Shown: positions 27,601 through 39,680 of the stretch, piece after piece
Layout: each line of letters opens with the position of its first letter
Numbering within the stretch: the stretch's first letter is position 1
Source of the DNA: Aulostomus chinensis
Lineage: Eukaryota > Chordata > Actinopteri > Syngnathiformes > Aulostomidae
Length of the DNA stretch: 64,000 bases
Assembly: GCA_037954235.1 (NCBI GenBank)
Contig: JBBMOA010000015.1
Span: 23,842,069-23,906,068, forward strand
Direction of reading: 5' to 3'
Translations under genes and position numbers: made by a program
Notes under the pieces: generated by a model
Databases searched by the model: none
What the model saw: the letters and a program-made list of their open reading frames with translations, nothing else
Told to the model about the DNA's origin: nothing

Positions 27601-28807
27601 TCAGTTAGTAACTATTTCATACACGCACAGACATTCTAGTCCACCCTTCTGCAGTCTGTGCCTCCATCTGGCAACCCCCAGAAAAAAATTCCTAGACCCG
27701 AACCCAGAGACGGTTATTTGGTAGTGTGGCTTTCTGGAAAACAATACATTTTTACGTTTAGGCACCCCCATGATTGTCACACATTTTCTGTTACAAAGTG
27801 ACCCCGGCCCCCCATCAGAGAAGGGGAAAGTTATGTGGCCCTCACAGAAAAAAGTCTGGGGACCCCTGATTTAGATTAACAGCAGCCATCTGCTAGAGCA
27901 CATGGGTCACTAATAGGGGGCCTCCTGTGCTGGTCCAGACCCAGACCTCCATACCGATACCCAATAAAGGTCACAGCCCTGTCTATCCACTTTAAGTTCT
28001 GCACTTTTAGTTAAGGACTTATCTGAGACATCATTGCGGTTGTGTTGTGGTATAGTTTTACTTTACCAGTTAATTCTAGTTTCCTGATAAATAAACTAAG
28101 TTGCACATTTCATCCTGCCTCCTCGCTTCTGCGTTTTGGGTTCACCTCCCTCCCCTCTGACAGTAATTTACTAGGAATAAATAAAATGCTATGATTTTTT
28201 TCCATTTTGATGGAGCATTTATGTTTTAACCGTAAAAGCTCAGTGTTTTATTTTTGAATACAGCTCTTTCCCTGGACTACTTGAAATGAGAAATACTTTA
28301 TTAAAATAGGGTATGTCTCCAGTTCAGTGTAATAACTGACAGTAAATACTATTCAGACATGAATGAATTCCACCTTTTCTTCATTTGAATTGACAGTCAG
28401 TTACTGACCACACGTACTACAATATGGTGATAAAGTCCATTTAGAATCAGCACCGAGACACAGACACTGACTCATACAAATAATTCCAGCTATAATTTGG
28501 ACGCTTGTTCATCAGCTGTCAATTTATTTCTGTCCTCAGTATCAGAGTTCAAGACATAATTACAGAGTCCAGCATACAAGCCAGAATAAAAGCACATGGA
28601 TCCACGGCCCAGTGTCACATTGTGTTGCACACATTCTCTTGACCAGCACTGGCTAATGTAGTCAGCAAATACAAACTCAATAGCCCATTGCAAATACATT
28701 TTTATGCATTTATGTAAAAGAGACTATTCTATTTGTTCAAGTTTATCTAACAGAGGTTCTCAGTGGCCCTCATCTCTCATCCAACAAGGATGAAGAAGAA
28801 GTTTTTC

Positions 28808-28870
28808 TAATGCTGGGTAGTGCGACCAAAAATGTGTATTATTCCAGTACCACGGTATATCAGAGGCTTG
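28808..28870. mobile_element. Fragment of a hAT-type MITE end
   Basis: TGCTGGGTAGTGCGACCAAAAATG followed by a CACGGTAT motif resembles the terminus of common fish hAT-derived MITEs. No opposite end was found, so this is a truncated relic. Confidence 0.4.
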
Positions 28871-29780
28871 TTATTGTTGCGGTAGCATGACTGCGTTTAG
28901 GGGTGGGCATTCTACAGGTTTCTCCTGAGAAAGTGAACACGTGAATGAAGGACACAGGCGTCCCTCAGGCGGTCAGCTTGGTTGGAAAGCAGATTCCGTC
29001 CCTGTCCCGGCTGAAAGGACTGCACTGAGAGGACCAGGATCAGCAAGGCCCAACTGTTGCAGTCTGGTAAATACGTAAATAAACCAGATGCTTCTCCAGA
29101 TGGAGGATGGGTGCTCTGCTGCCAGCACTAACACATCAGCTTTGTCCCCTCTTTCTTTTCTTTTTTTTTCTTTGTTACCTGTAATTGGATACACAACTGC
29201 CTTTGAGTCTAGCTTGTGGAAAACCCCTATCTCAGCTCCCCTTTCAGTCTGTTACAGTCTAATGCCATGCCTTAAAAAAATTGAACTAATAATTCCTCAG
29301 AAACAAGGATACTTTTTTTTTTTTAAACGTCTGAATTTGATGCAGTGGCAGAGAAAAATAAATCTAAATCTCATCCTGTCTACCAGAACAGTTCTCCAGT
29401 GAACAGAGGCTATCAATCTCACAATGCTATGGGGGATAAAAAAAAAACCATGACTGGTGCACATGGGAAGGAACCTTCTAAGATTAGAGTCATGACTATT
29501 TGCCCGTCAACAACAGTCAATAAATCTGCTGGCTCACTCCATCAGTATTTCACCACAGCCGCCACGGCATAGCAGATTTGAGGGAATTTTAATTTCCTCA
29601 CACATACAAAGCTGCAGCTCTCCGAGTTATGAGTAAACACTGTGCTGAACCTTGAGGTTTTGAAACAGTCATGCTTCCCTGTAACCTGTCACATGACTTC
29701 CACCATGACATCATAACCAGATGGAAACAACCTGACACACACAGTGCTACGCTACTGGTTGAATCATGTATCTTGTGAAG

Positions 29781-29789
29781 TGTGTGTGT

Positions 29790-29820
<31 letters not shown>
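29781..29820. repeat. (GT)n followed by G17
   Basis: About eleven GT units run directly into 17 consecutive G. The same GT-to-G junction recurs at 43.9 kb. Confidence 0.95.
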
Positions 29821-30646
29821 TTCCCATGATGTCATTTAGTTTCACCTCTGACTGTACTGCTTTCTACCTCCGCTGCAGCTCCTTCGTGGGACACTTTGTG
29901 AATAAGGGGATTTTCTGTCTTGGAGAAGTGGTTGTAAAGGGTAACGCTCACTGAACTGTCCCGAGTACAGGGCAGCCCCATGATGTCACACCACAGGACC
30001 AGACATACAGTACGTATCACCTTCAGAAACCCCTACATTTTCAAGATGGTTTGATTCTGTTGTTTTTTTCTGCTCACTCCCTCTGTGTTATACAGTTTTG
30101 TCTCTTATGTGTGTCATGTGTACATCATATCTAATTTACTTGTCAATTACTGCCGTAACGGGGAGCACAGCAGTCGCCAGTAAACGTCCCCATGTTGTCG
30201 TAAATTTAACGTTTGAATCAAGATTTCAAGATGCAAACTTAACTCCTTTGTAATTAGGAACCTGACAGGATCGGAATCGTGAGAGGCGCCACGACAGATC
30301 CAGGAGGTGGGTTAACGTACAGGTGAGCTCGCCAGACACGCCTGCATATCCACCTGGTATCCTGACAAGCTTGAATAACACAAAGTCTTGAGTACAATAA
30401 AACACATCATTAGCCAAGTGGCGAGTTGTCAGCATTCTGGACCAGTGTTGGTTCCAAAATATCACACTTGTATGTATTTTCTATTCTCAGATTTTCACTT
30501 CTGCCTGATGAGTTTCAAACTACACACACAACAATAAGCAAAACACTTCAGAGGGCAGGGGAACGTTAAATTTGGCAAAGTTCCTCTGTCATTTCTGTCT
30601 CTCCCTTTCGTCTCATGCCGTTTCCCCTCCCTCTTCGTCCTGGTTC

Positions 30647-30649
<3 letters not shown>

Positions 30650-30697
<48 letters not shown>
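30650..30697. repeat. (GT)n microsatellite
   Basis: 24 GT units. Stop-free frames reading Val-Cys or Thr-His through it are artefacts. Confidence 0.96.
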
Positions 30698-30698
<1 letters not shown>

Positions 30699-32017
30699 CT
30701 CCCTCTGTACCTGCAGCTCACCCACCAATCAAGACTCAGCAATCTACGCCTATTACTCTTGTTTGTGCTCAACTACTCGTCAGCAGTCATATCAGGCAGC
30801 AACCACCTTCATCACTTCATCAGCTTCGTCAAATTAACAACAATAAAACCAACACTCATTCTGCACCACTCCGCTCCAGCTTGTGCTTTGCTCCTGGGGC
30901 CTTGGCTTGTTGACAAGGGCGCTTCCACGCGGTAGCATTTTAACATCAATTTCTGTTTCCCTTCCCTGTTGAGACAACTCAACAACCTGAAACTTATAGA
31001 TACTACTATCAATATATTTCTAAAGCAGAAAGACAACAATCATTTCTTAAACAGAACTGGCATTGCTTTAATTCCTTAACATAGTGTATAACTGTGCGAA
31101 TATATGTGGAATTTTTATGTTCCCCCATGCCTGAGTGGATTCTCCTCAAGTTCTCTGGCTCCCTCCCACGCACCAAATGTTTAACAGTTACAATAAAATG
31201 AAAACAACAGCAATACATTTTTCAGGAAACCTTTCTGAACACTCAAGCTACAAGGCATAGAACGTGAACGTGTGACAATGGTTTCGCCTTCAAAATGAAA
31301 GCAGTAACACATTAACTTTTTCTCAGAGCTGGCGTAGGATTTTATTTTTGAAAGTTCTCATCAGAAGCTGAAAGATTCTCTCGCTCGCTCCACAGTGGAC
31401 AGCTGACATTCTCCAGTGATACAGAATCATTAAAAAAATAAACATATTTCAGCCACCATGCAAGCCAAGGGTCTTTTTTGGTATCATCTTAGCATTTAAA
31501 TGCAAATAACAAGAAACAAATGAATTAAATGGGGCTCCATTGTGCCTTCATTTCAAGGCATCTGACTGAGCAGTTCATCCAGCAGGAATTACAAAACCAG
31601 ACCCTCCAGGAAGAAATTGCTGAGATGAATCACTGATGTGTTCGGAGTACTTTATACCATGGTACCATATCAACTTTTTCCATATTTCTCCTGATCAGTG
31701 AAGCATTTTAAATGCCATCACCGCCAGAGGAGAAACCCTGTTCCTGCCAGATGTCAACTTTTTACATTTAAATAAATCTCCCTTGCATTTAGCTCTATTG
31801 TTTCCACTGTGAGAGATTTCACCAGCAGCATGTGGGGGGGGATTTGTTAAGTTATTGGGTGTTTATGTGGCTGATCAGTGAAGGGGACTAGGTGGGACGT
31901 TCTGAATAGCAGAGCAAACTAAAGCTATCTGGCAGAAGGATTATGTAGGGCTTCAAACAGACTACGACCTTTTTACAAATAAGCTACTGGGGTTGTCAGA
32001 TGATGGGAAATGAAGGA

Positions 32018-32052
32018 ACACACACACTCACGCACGCACACGCACACGCACA
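32018..32052. repeat. (CA)n with CGCACG interruptions
   Basis: Imperfect CA repeat containing several CG steps. Confidence 0.85.
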
Positions 32053-33395
32053 GACAACCTCTGGTTTCACGTATCTTCCCTCACGCTCACCGACCCCTCA
32101 AAGTTATTTTCCCTCCAGAAAAAGAAGAGTCGTTCCACATGTCAGGGCAGATGGAGAAAGCATTTCAAACCGTCACATCCATAAGTCAACTAAGGCAACT
32201 GAGAAGCTGTCTACCACGCCCCCTGCCTTGTGAGGCTGCGGGGGTTATCAGCAGGATTAGCCCTCTGGTTTGACTTTTCAAGAGATGATAGGTTGGTCTA
32301 GACAAGGTCCACATATGTGCTAGATATACACATTTCACCAACTGAGATCAGTTAAACGTGTTAAACAATATGGTTCCACATAACCGATGATTTGGAAAGA
32401 TACAATTCACTCTCATGGTACAAGAACAAGCAATGGGGGTTGGCTGATGGGCGCCAATGGACTGCTCTAGCTCATGGCGACTGTTGATAAAGATTTGTTT
32501 CAAAGCTCTGGGGACGTTTTTGTTGTTTTTTTTTTAAAAAGAAGAAGAATTTGTCTTAAGTTGAAAGAGTTAAAGATGGAGATGACGCCAACATGTATCG
32601 CCTCCATGTCTGTCACGATCCGACTTATCAGGCAGCCATCATGCTGCAGTCGAAGCTCAACCAACTTGCCTTATATGTGTCACCATTTCAGACACTTTCT
32701 GCCACTTCAAGTAAGGAGAGAAAGGTATTGAAGCTTATGGTCCTCTTTCTACTAGGGAAAAGCCTCAGGCCGCAAAAGTTGGACCATGTTTGAAATTCAA
32801 CTGGACATTGAACGAGCGCTCAGGAATCTGATCCGGCTGTGATCGGTCCTCCTGTCCTCCTGTTCACTGAAATCAACTCCAGATGAGACTGAAACTCGGG
32901 GCGACTTATAAAAGAGTCGTGTGGCTCACACATTGCACCAGAAACCAGCTTGAATAATAAGTTGCATGTCCAGCTTTACAAACAGAGAAGCAGTTGTGGT
33001 GGGGGAGAATGGTGTGAAATAACAACAGCAGTTTGTGGCCAAACATGAAACGCGTATGCCATAGCAAGATGTGGCTTTACAAAGCGGCGCAACACATTTT
33101 GTCTGATTCCCTTCATGTGTTTCACTGATTAAAGCTGTGTCAATCCATGTAGCCACCTCTTACATTTAAAGCATCTCGTAGCATCTTGGTGCACGGCTGC
33201 ATCCTCATCCATAGAAGCTCCTGAGCCCTGCGACAGAGCGACTGCCATTTGAATGGAAAATGTTCACATTTAAATCGTGCTATTCAAATAAGATCAAGAT
33301 CAAATTTCAAAGTTAAATTTGATTAAAACTTTTGAGCCTCAATTTGTTACATGAACTGAATTTTGGTCACCAATAACAGGAAGTAGTGGAAACTC

Positions 33396-33935
33396 TAAGA
33401 GCAAGTTTCCACTGGCTCACTTCAGCTCAGGTCAGGTGGGGTCGGTATGGCTCGGTATGGGTGCGTTTCCAGTAGCACTGGTACCACGTCAGCGTGGGTG
33501 GACTCACCGGCTGAGAGTTCCCCGGCGTAATTTGTGCAACACAACAACAACAACAACGGAGGACATGGAGGCAGCGTGATGCCTGTTGCTCTGTCTGTGG
33601 TTTTTGCTTGAACTAAAAGTGAGGGAGGACAGACAGGCAAGGCTTCAAGCGTCGAAACAGAACATCCAAGAAAAGAACAAAAGACTTTACAAGGCGATCG
33701 ACCAGTATTCCACCAAGGCCAAGATGATACGAGGTAGATGATGTAAGCGGGTAAGTTACTTAATCTGCACCCCGCTATGTGTTTACATCACATTTGAGTC
33801 CCCGCTCAGCTCGCCTGGAACCCCAGCGGAGCAGGGACCAAAATGCTAAAGGTTAGAACCGTGTTGAGGCCAGTGGAAACGGGGCCATAACCGACCCGAC
33901 CCGAGTCGAAGTGAGCCGGTGGAAAGGTGCCCTAA
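33396..33935. mobile_element. MITE with ~45-bp terminal inverted repeats, 540 bp
   Basis: The left end has TTTCCACTGGCTCACTTC then (A)GCTCAGGTCAGG. The reverse complement of the right end has TTTCCACCGGCTCACTTC then GACTCGGGTCGG. This is a long inverted-repeat foldback that resembles common fish DNA-transposon MITEs. I could not find a clear target duplication, so the superfamily is open. It contains a short (ACA)n tract but no transposase. Confidence 0.75.
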
Positions 33936-34426
33936 ATCTGGCCTGCAACAGAAAGCTAAATTCCTGCATCACTCTGGGGTTAGTTCTGTTCCACCAGTCT
34001 CACTCCTCTTTGAGAGCTGCCATTGAGAGGTCGCGTCTGTCACTGATCTTTCTGAAAAGCAGAAACTTGACACTTGAAGGTCTTTTCTGACCATATTCCC
34101 AGTTGAATGGATTTATACAGTATACCGCTGCCCCTGACCATAAAATCTCAGGTCGGTGGAGCTGAAACCACAGTAGGCTTACCTTGTCAGGCTGAGGTTA
34201 GAAGGAACAGGCAATTATCAAAGGGGATAGCATATCAGCTCTGCATTATGAAGCACTGACAGCAACGGTGTTCAAACCAAAAACCACCCTGCATTAAAAA
34301 ATGCAAGAGGCTGCATTAGTGTAGCCTCAGGCACAGAGCTGGATATCAGCACAGATCTCCTCCAGATCAATTCATGGACCATCAGGGTAAATTATGATCC
34401 GATGTATTATGATGAGAGCTGTGACA

Positions 34427-34550
34427 GTTTAGCTCAGGAGGTAGAGGGGTTGTCTAGCAGCTGCCTGGTAGCTAAAGGGTCACCGGTTCAATTCTTGTGT
34501 GTACTTGAGCAAAATGTACAGCCTGTTTGCCATTAACAAAGGAACTGTCT
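34427..34550 (+). mobile_element. Degenerate tRNA-like SINE relic
   Basis: Box A TAGCTCAGGAGG (34430-34441) and box B GGTTCAATTCT (34485-34495) sit at Pol III spacing, followed by ACTTGAGCAAAATGTACAGCC. No cloverleaf forms cleanly, so this is a SINE head and not a tRNA gene. Confidence 0.6.
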
Positions 34551-35966
34551 CACACAATATGGAGGTGTCCTGCATTCTTTTATAATATCATAATTTTATT
34601 ATGACAGTGATGAGATACAACAAGCATTTGAGGAATCGCAATAGAAGGTTCTTCTTAAATGACTTATTATATTTAAACGGCAAATGTGAAATTTGTTTTG
34701 AACACAAATACTGTTGAATACCGTAGAAGCCGTACCTGCACTGTGGTAAAAGCACAAAAAAAATCTGTTTGCTAAAGCTTAAAGTTGCAAACAGTGAAGG
34801 CAAGTGCTGATGTAACAGCTGAACGGTGAGCTTTACGAGGAAGGCGGTGAGAACACACTGAACTTTTTACAGTCACTCAGGGATGACCAATACAGGAGCT
34901 GGGAAGTGAACAAACAAGATCAGGTGACCATCACACACAGCAGCATTTAACCCCTAAAGCAGATCCGAGGAGGAAAACGGCCCAGCTCGTTTGACCTCGA
35001 CATTCCTGCACTGTTCTCCTCTGTAAAAATTGATGTCAAAATAATTCACTCATTCGTGGAGCAGTAAACTTTGAAAGTAGCAAGGCTGCAGGCCCTGTAT
35101 TTATCTACTAGTCATGTATTACTTATGGCTGTGCTATGGCAGTAAAAGTCTCTGGGACTGATGCTTGATGGTCATTGTTTCTGGAAGTGTACGACACAAA
35201 TTTTACCACGCAAGTGTGAAAAAACAACCACAAATAATTACAATAAATCCTAATAAATCAAATGGCAAAAGCTACCACCACAATGCAATACAAATCAAAC
35301 TGGAACCCACACTTTGAGTTAGTACTGATCCAGGAGAAAGGCATATTATCACAGTCTAGTACACTGTAGCACAGTACACTAGTCTGTACTACAGAGTACT
35401 AGGCATTTTACCATGGACAGAGATTTGGCAATACCTTGTTCACCATGTGAGCTATGCAGGACATGTGGCCTGGTTATTTAGGTGATCAAGTCAATTTAGC
35501 TGACTAATAAAGTAACTTGATTTAGGTAGGCAGGGAGGAGGAGGGGGGAGGAGGGGGAGGAAGGGGGGGGCATCTCAACCATCCCAAAATGAAGGACAAA
35601 TACTTGTTGCTCTGCAATTGTTTTTATGTCTGGAGCAAAGTAATAAATATAAGCTCATTAAGCTTTTTTTGTTATATTGGCATTACAGAACTATTACTGT
35701 GTGGTGCGATACACTCTTATCATGCTATAAAATAACACATGGAGGATAGAAGATTCTGACCGTACTGCACAGCCCTGATAATCATTATATAAAGAAAAAG
35801 TTCAACAAAAATCTAAATTTTCCAGCAGCAAAAGAGCAAAACTACATTCTTCACTGCTAATCTTCAACAGAGTGGTTTCACACACTTGAATGTGGGGATT
35901 ACTTTTCCTAATAGCGCTCTTATCGTGGAGCCCAATTTTAATCATGATGGTCATAGCTACTGGCAT

Positions 35967-36009
35967 ATGTGTGTGTGTGTGTGTGTGTGTATGTGTGTGT
36001 GTGTGTGTG
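35967..36009. repeat. (GT)n microsatellite
   Basis: About 20 GT units with one GTAT interruption. Confidence 0.95.
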
Positions 36010-38100
36010 AGTAGATTTTATATTACTGCAACTCCACGGTTAATGCTGGAAGCACCCGGAAGTGTGGACTTATTATCTATGGGGGAGTCACATGATACTT
36101 CTGGTATATTTCTCACACCTTAAACTCTTCCCAACACTGTAGGGAACCTTTCTGAGTTATGCAATAGTTTCTGCCAGCGTTCTGAGAGCCAAGTGGCCTG
36201 CCAGAGTGAAACTGCCCCCCCCCCCTCCCCCGGCCCCCCAAGAGTCCCACTGATCCCACACATTCTGGATTTTGTAAAAAAAGTTATTCTAAAAAATTTT
36301 TTTCTTTTAAACTTATACTTCTAAGCATGTCACAACTGACCACATGGATACCCAGCTCGTATATTTTGTGTAACAGTAGCACATGTGTAGCTGAGTGGAG
36401 TCAAAGTGTCAGGTCTCAGCTGAACTAACTCCACAGATGGGCAGGGAGGGGCTGGGGCTTCTATGCTCATATCGTCCCATTTTCACTGGCCAAAAAAACC
36501 TGCTAACATGTGCTAACATACAGGTATGCCCTGCACTGGGAACAGCTTGGATCAGCATTCACTCCCAGTTCTAATGTCCCTGCATTCATCATCTGAATGG
36601 GACTGAAACAGGAAAACAAGAAGCTGAATGGTGACTGGCAGCCGGCTTCAAGCTCCCAATCTCAGACCCATGTACCACGCGTGGTCGGAGCTCCTCAATT
36701 CACGATATACTGTACGTGGAGGATTGAAAGCTTGCTGTCTCTGCTGGTAACTTTCACGCCGTTTCTATCATCTCAACTTCAAATGAAACCAATCTGTGTT
36801 CAAGCAAGATTGCTCAGTCGGTGTTTGGTGAGAAAAAAAACTCAAACTTGAGCAGTGACTGTCCTCCATGCTGCTGCCGCGACAGCTACAAGCCCTGCCT
36901 GTCAGTTTATCATGCTGAACGTGAATGCTTATAAGACTGCATGTCTTCAGCGGCATGATCAAGCCAAGGAAAACTGGATAGCAAAGCTAGCACTTGAAAA
37001 TTAGCGCAATTTCAGACTCCCACTCCAGGGTGAGAGCTGGACCGGCCACCTCTGATTGATCTGATGAGAGGGCATGAGTTCACGATGGCTGAGCTGGTCA
37101 CTGCTGACTTCCCAGGGACAGAGTGGATTTGAAGTGTTACTTCACCTAAGAAATGAAAATTGCTTTTCAGACACTCGTAGTTCGGTGACTTGATACTAAA
37201 GACACCCCCCCCCCCCACACAAAGACGTCTTGATGACTCATGGAACCAAACACAACCCTTCCAGTGTGAACAAGTTAACCAGAATGTGCTGGATGGTCCC
37301 GCTCCTTATTTTTACCTCAAATCAAAATGTCAAGTTGAGTATCGCGTTTATGACTGCATTTTTTTTTTCTTTTTAATTTTGCTGTTGTTAGCAGTCAGTC
37401 TGCGTTAGCTTGGAGCTAATAGCATGAGATTTGCACTAATGCAAGACGGGAAAACTGAATACCGAAATACCAAATTACAATCTTAGGGGTGAAAGCTTTT
37501 AAACTCTTTTCAAGAACTGAAGGACAGGAACTGATGCGTTCCTTGCCAGCACACTCAGACCTGTATGACTTCGTCCAGCACTCACAAGATGTTCGTGCCT
37601 CCTGAGAGTGATGGCGGACAGCCCCCCAACCTTTAGCACACCTCTCCCCAATCATCTAACGATAACTTAAAATGCCATTCTCTAACACCTGTAATCAATT
37701 TTATTTAACTCCCCACATTTTGTTACATCCCCTCACAGCTTTGCTGGCAGCTTCACACTTTCGGGTGACTTCACCCCCCCCCCCCCCCAATTCCTCTCAC
37801 AGCCTCAAACTTCAATATGAAACTCCTTTGAAAGTTCTCACTTTGATGTGAGGGATGCTCTGGATCAAGTTGGAAGAATTGACTTCAGCTGCTATCTACA
37901 GCTCTGGCGTCTGCCGTTACGTCCAGGATAAATATGGATTTCATTGAGACAAAGAAACCAAATGAGACAAAGCAGAGACATGCATTCCCACCCCCTGTGG
38001 AGCCCGTGGTTCAGAGACAGACCAGATAGTATCAAGTGATGGAGATGGAGTCCTTGGTTGTGTCGAGTGTCGACCAATCACCTCCCACCCACTCGTCTTT

Positions 38101-38101
<1 letters not shown>

Positions 38102-38159
<58 letters not shown>
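38102..38159. repeat. (CA)n microsatellite
   Basis: About 28 uninterrupted CA units beginning in GCGCACAC. Confidence 0.97.
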
Positions 38160-38163
<4 letters not shown>

Positions 38164-38754
38164 GAGCCACCAGTCAGACAGGCTACCCGCCCTCCAGCCA
38201 GTCTGACAAAGAGCAGCTATGTGAGCGGGACACAGCTGGGAGATAAGAGCAGCGAGAGAAAAGCATTTATTCTGACTGATCCTGTGTCAGTGACACAAAA
38301 ACATGTCAGTGGTACCAGAGCTGCTGATAGTTTAGATCAGCGTTTGAACTCTTCTTCAGCTCACAAGAAACCCTGTTCACTATCACCCCCTGACATGACA
38401 CAGGACCAACCAACACATTCCCCAAAGAGGGGTTAGCAAGCCCCAGGGGGCCGTTTGAAGGTTCCTGCCAGGACCCTTCAGCCTGATAAATATTCTGCCT
38501 CAATGCAGAAGGACTGGGTGATTTATTCTTCCACACAATCACAAATAGGACAGTGAGAGGGGGAAATACAACCTCTCAGAAGAATGACTGAAGTCATTAA
38601 ATGTGTGCCACACTGATATTCATGGATTAGTACGCACACACACGCAAATAGAGGTTTGGATTACAGTCTAATTTTAACAGCTACTCCCCTGGAATCAAAC
38701 AAATGAGGTAGTTGGGTTCACACACCCAGGTTTGTCACACTGCAAGAGCGGGAG
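38160..38754. other. Non-coding, nothing recognised
   Basis: Sits just downstream (minus-strand sense) of the CpG-rich patch. It is probably intron 1 of the gene starting at 39.27 kb, if that gene is real. Confidence 0.45.
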
Positions 38755-38756
38755 GT

Positions 38757-38805
<49 letters not shown>

Positions 38806-38818
38806 TGTGTGCGTGTGC
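38755..38818. repeat. (GT)n with GCGTGTGC end
   Basis: Alternating purine-pyrimidine tract next to the CpG-rich region, ending in CTCGCGGGG. Confidence 0.93.
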
Positions 38819-38849
38819 TCGCGGGGAGGGGGGGTGGTCGCAACAGCAC

Positions 38850-39480
38850 TCATCTGGAGGGCTCGCGGATGATAATCCCACCTGTCTGTCTCGCCGTCCA
38901 GGATGAGCCGTCCTACTGAAGTCCTACAACTGTTAATGTTTGACGACTACCCGGCGACACTTCCGCGCCTGGTGTCCGTTCTCTGTCTGAACGGATGAAA
39001 GAATCACGGTGTCCGCACAGTACCGCGAGGGAAGGGCGGTAGTTTCAGGTGTCGGTTTATACTTGAGCCTCCAGGTGAAACTACTCACAGGAATATGGCG
39101 CGTACACAAGGAACTACTGATGAGAAACACGTTGTAATTAGTAGTAGTATAATTAGTAGAAGTATCCAGCCTACTGTAAAGTGTTAGTGACGACGTTATA
39201 AAGCACTTTTACCTTGTAGGAGAGTCCCGGCGCTCATGAGGAGCAGCAGCAGGGTAGCAGGCGGATCCATCCCTCAGAAGTTGGCTGTCTGGGTCTGTCG
39301 GGGGAACGGTTCAGTCACTCTGGGTCACAGGCAGAGGCGAAAGTGAAAGAAAGCCCCGTCCAGTCCGGCCGTCAGGTTGGAAGCGCAGGTGAAACACTGG
39401 GAGAGGGTAAGAGAGAGCGTAATACCAGACCACGAGGAGGAGGTGCGGAGGGGGGAGGGGGGAGGAGGAGCTGTGTCCCT
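38850..39480. promoter_or_regulatory. CpG-rich patch, likely promoter of the minus-strand gene
   Basis: CpG steps are clearly denser here than in flanking DNA. A GGGCGG Sp1-type box lies near 39036. The patch spans the start codon and the donor at 39.21-39.27 kb and extends on both sides, the usual place of a vertebrate CpG island. No TATA box was identified. Plus-strand donor-like sites (GAGAGG|GTAAGAG near 39406 and AATAACG|GTAAGAA near 39519) leave room for a divergent transcript. Confidence 0.5.
39213..39270 (-). CDS. Probable first coding exon: signal peptide of an unidentified secreted or membrane protein
   Basis: On the minus strand GAGGGATGG gives a start with G at -3 and +4. The 58 coding bases translate to MDPPATLLLLLMSAGTLLQ, then G begins a split codon. 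They end at CTACAAG|GTAAAAGT, a consensus donor, in phase 1. A short polar start followed by a leucine-rich core is the form of a cleaved signal peptide. A first exon holding only the signal peptide with a phase-1 donor is common for receptors and adhesion proteins (family knowledge). The gene would run toward position 1. I recognise no second exon within 39 kb, so either intron 1 is very long or the later exons are beyond the window. A chance ATG plus donor remains possible, but the CpG-rich setting argues for a real start. Gene identity is unknown. Confidence 0.55.
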
Positions 39481-39623
39481 TCAGGGCACCGTCGGAAATT
39501 TGGAAACTCTAATAACGGTAAGAAGCGGGTCATAGTGTGATATTGTAAAGTACCGAGTCCAGTTTTCATCAAAACTATACAAGACTGGAATGTAGAACTG
39601 AAAAAAACTCTTTTTTTTACATG

Positions 39624-39632
39624 GGGGGGGGG

Positions 39633-39676
<44 letters not shown>

Positions 39677-39680
39677 GAGA
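39624..39680. repeat. G10 plus (GA)n microsatellite
   Basis: A G run (about 39623-39632) leads into about 22 GA units with one GC interruption. A T8 run precedes it. Confidence 0.94.

Larger units (their letters stand above)
26668..27868. mobile_element. Outer hAT-type element, 1201 bp, with exact 8-bp target duplication
   Basis: Left end CAGTGGTCCCCAAACT and right end (reverse complement CAGGGGTCCCCAGACT) are near-identical terminal inverted repeats. ATTTAGAT flanks both sides (26660-26667 and 27869-27876). The outer sequence includes the typical CCCCGGCCCCC-rich subterminal region. No transposase frame remains. Two further elements are nested inside it, which explains most of its length. 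Confidence 0.9.
27877..33395. other. Non-coding DNA with microsatellites and one MITE fragment
   Basis: Between the listed repeats I see no supported exon. A plus-strand frame near 32590-32720 looks protein-like but I recognise no family. An octamer ATGCAAAT lies near 31499, a single motif that carries little weight. Confidence 0.45.
33936..38101. other. Non-coding DNA with homopurine and homopyrimidine tracts
   Basis: Contains a G/A-only tract (about 35526-35570), C-rich tracts (36213-36240, 37204-37216, 37773-37788) and no supported exon. Confidence 0.5.

Noticed and set aside
30495..30935. Several frames reading poly(Thr-His) or poly(Val-Cys)
   Set aside because: They cross the (GT)24 array and have no coding context.
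32575..32720. Protein-like plus-strand frame (YRLHVCHDPTYQAAIMLQ)
   Set aside because: Looks coding in tone, but no family was recognised and the splice borders are weak. Kept only as a note.
34427..34500. Possible tRNA gene
   Set aside because: Box A and box B are present but the acceptor and anticodon stems do not pair, so it was called a SINE relic.
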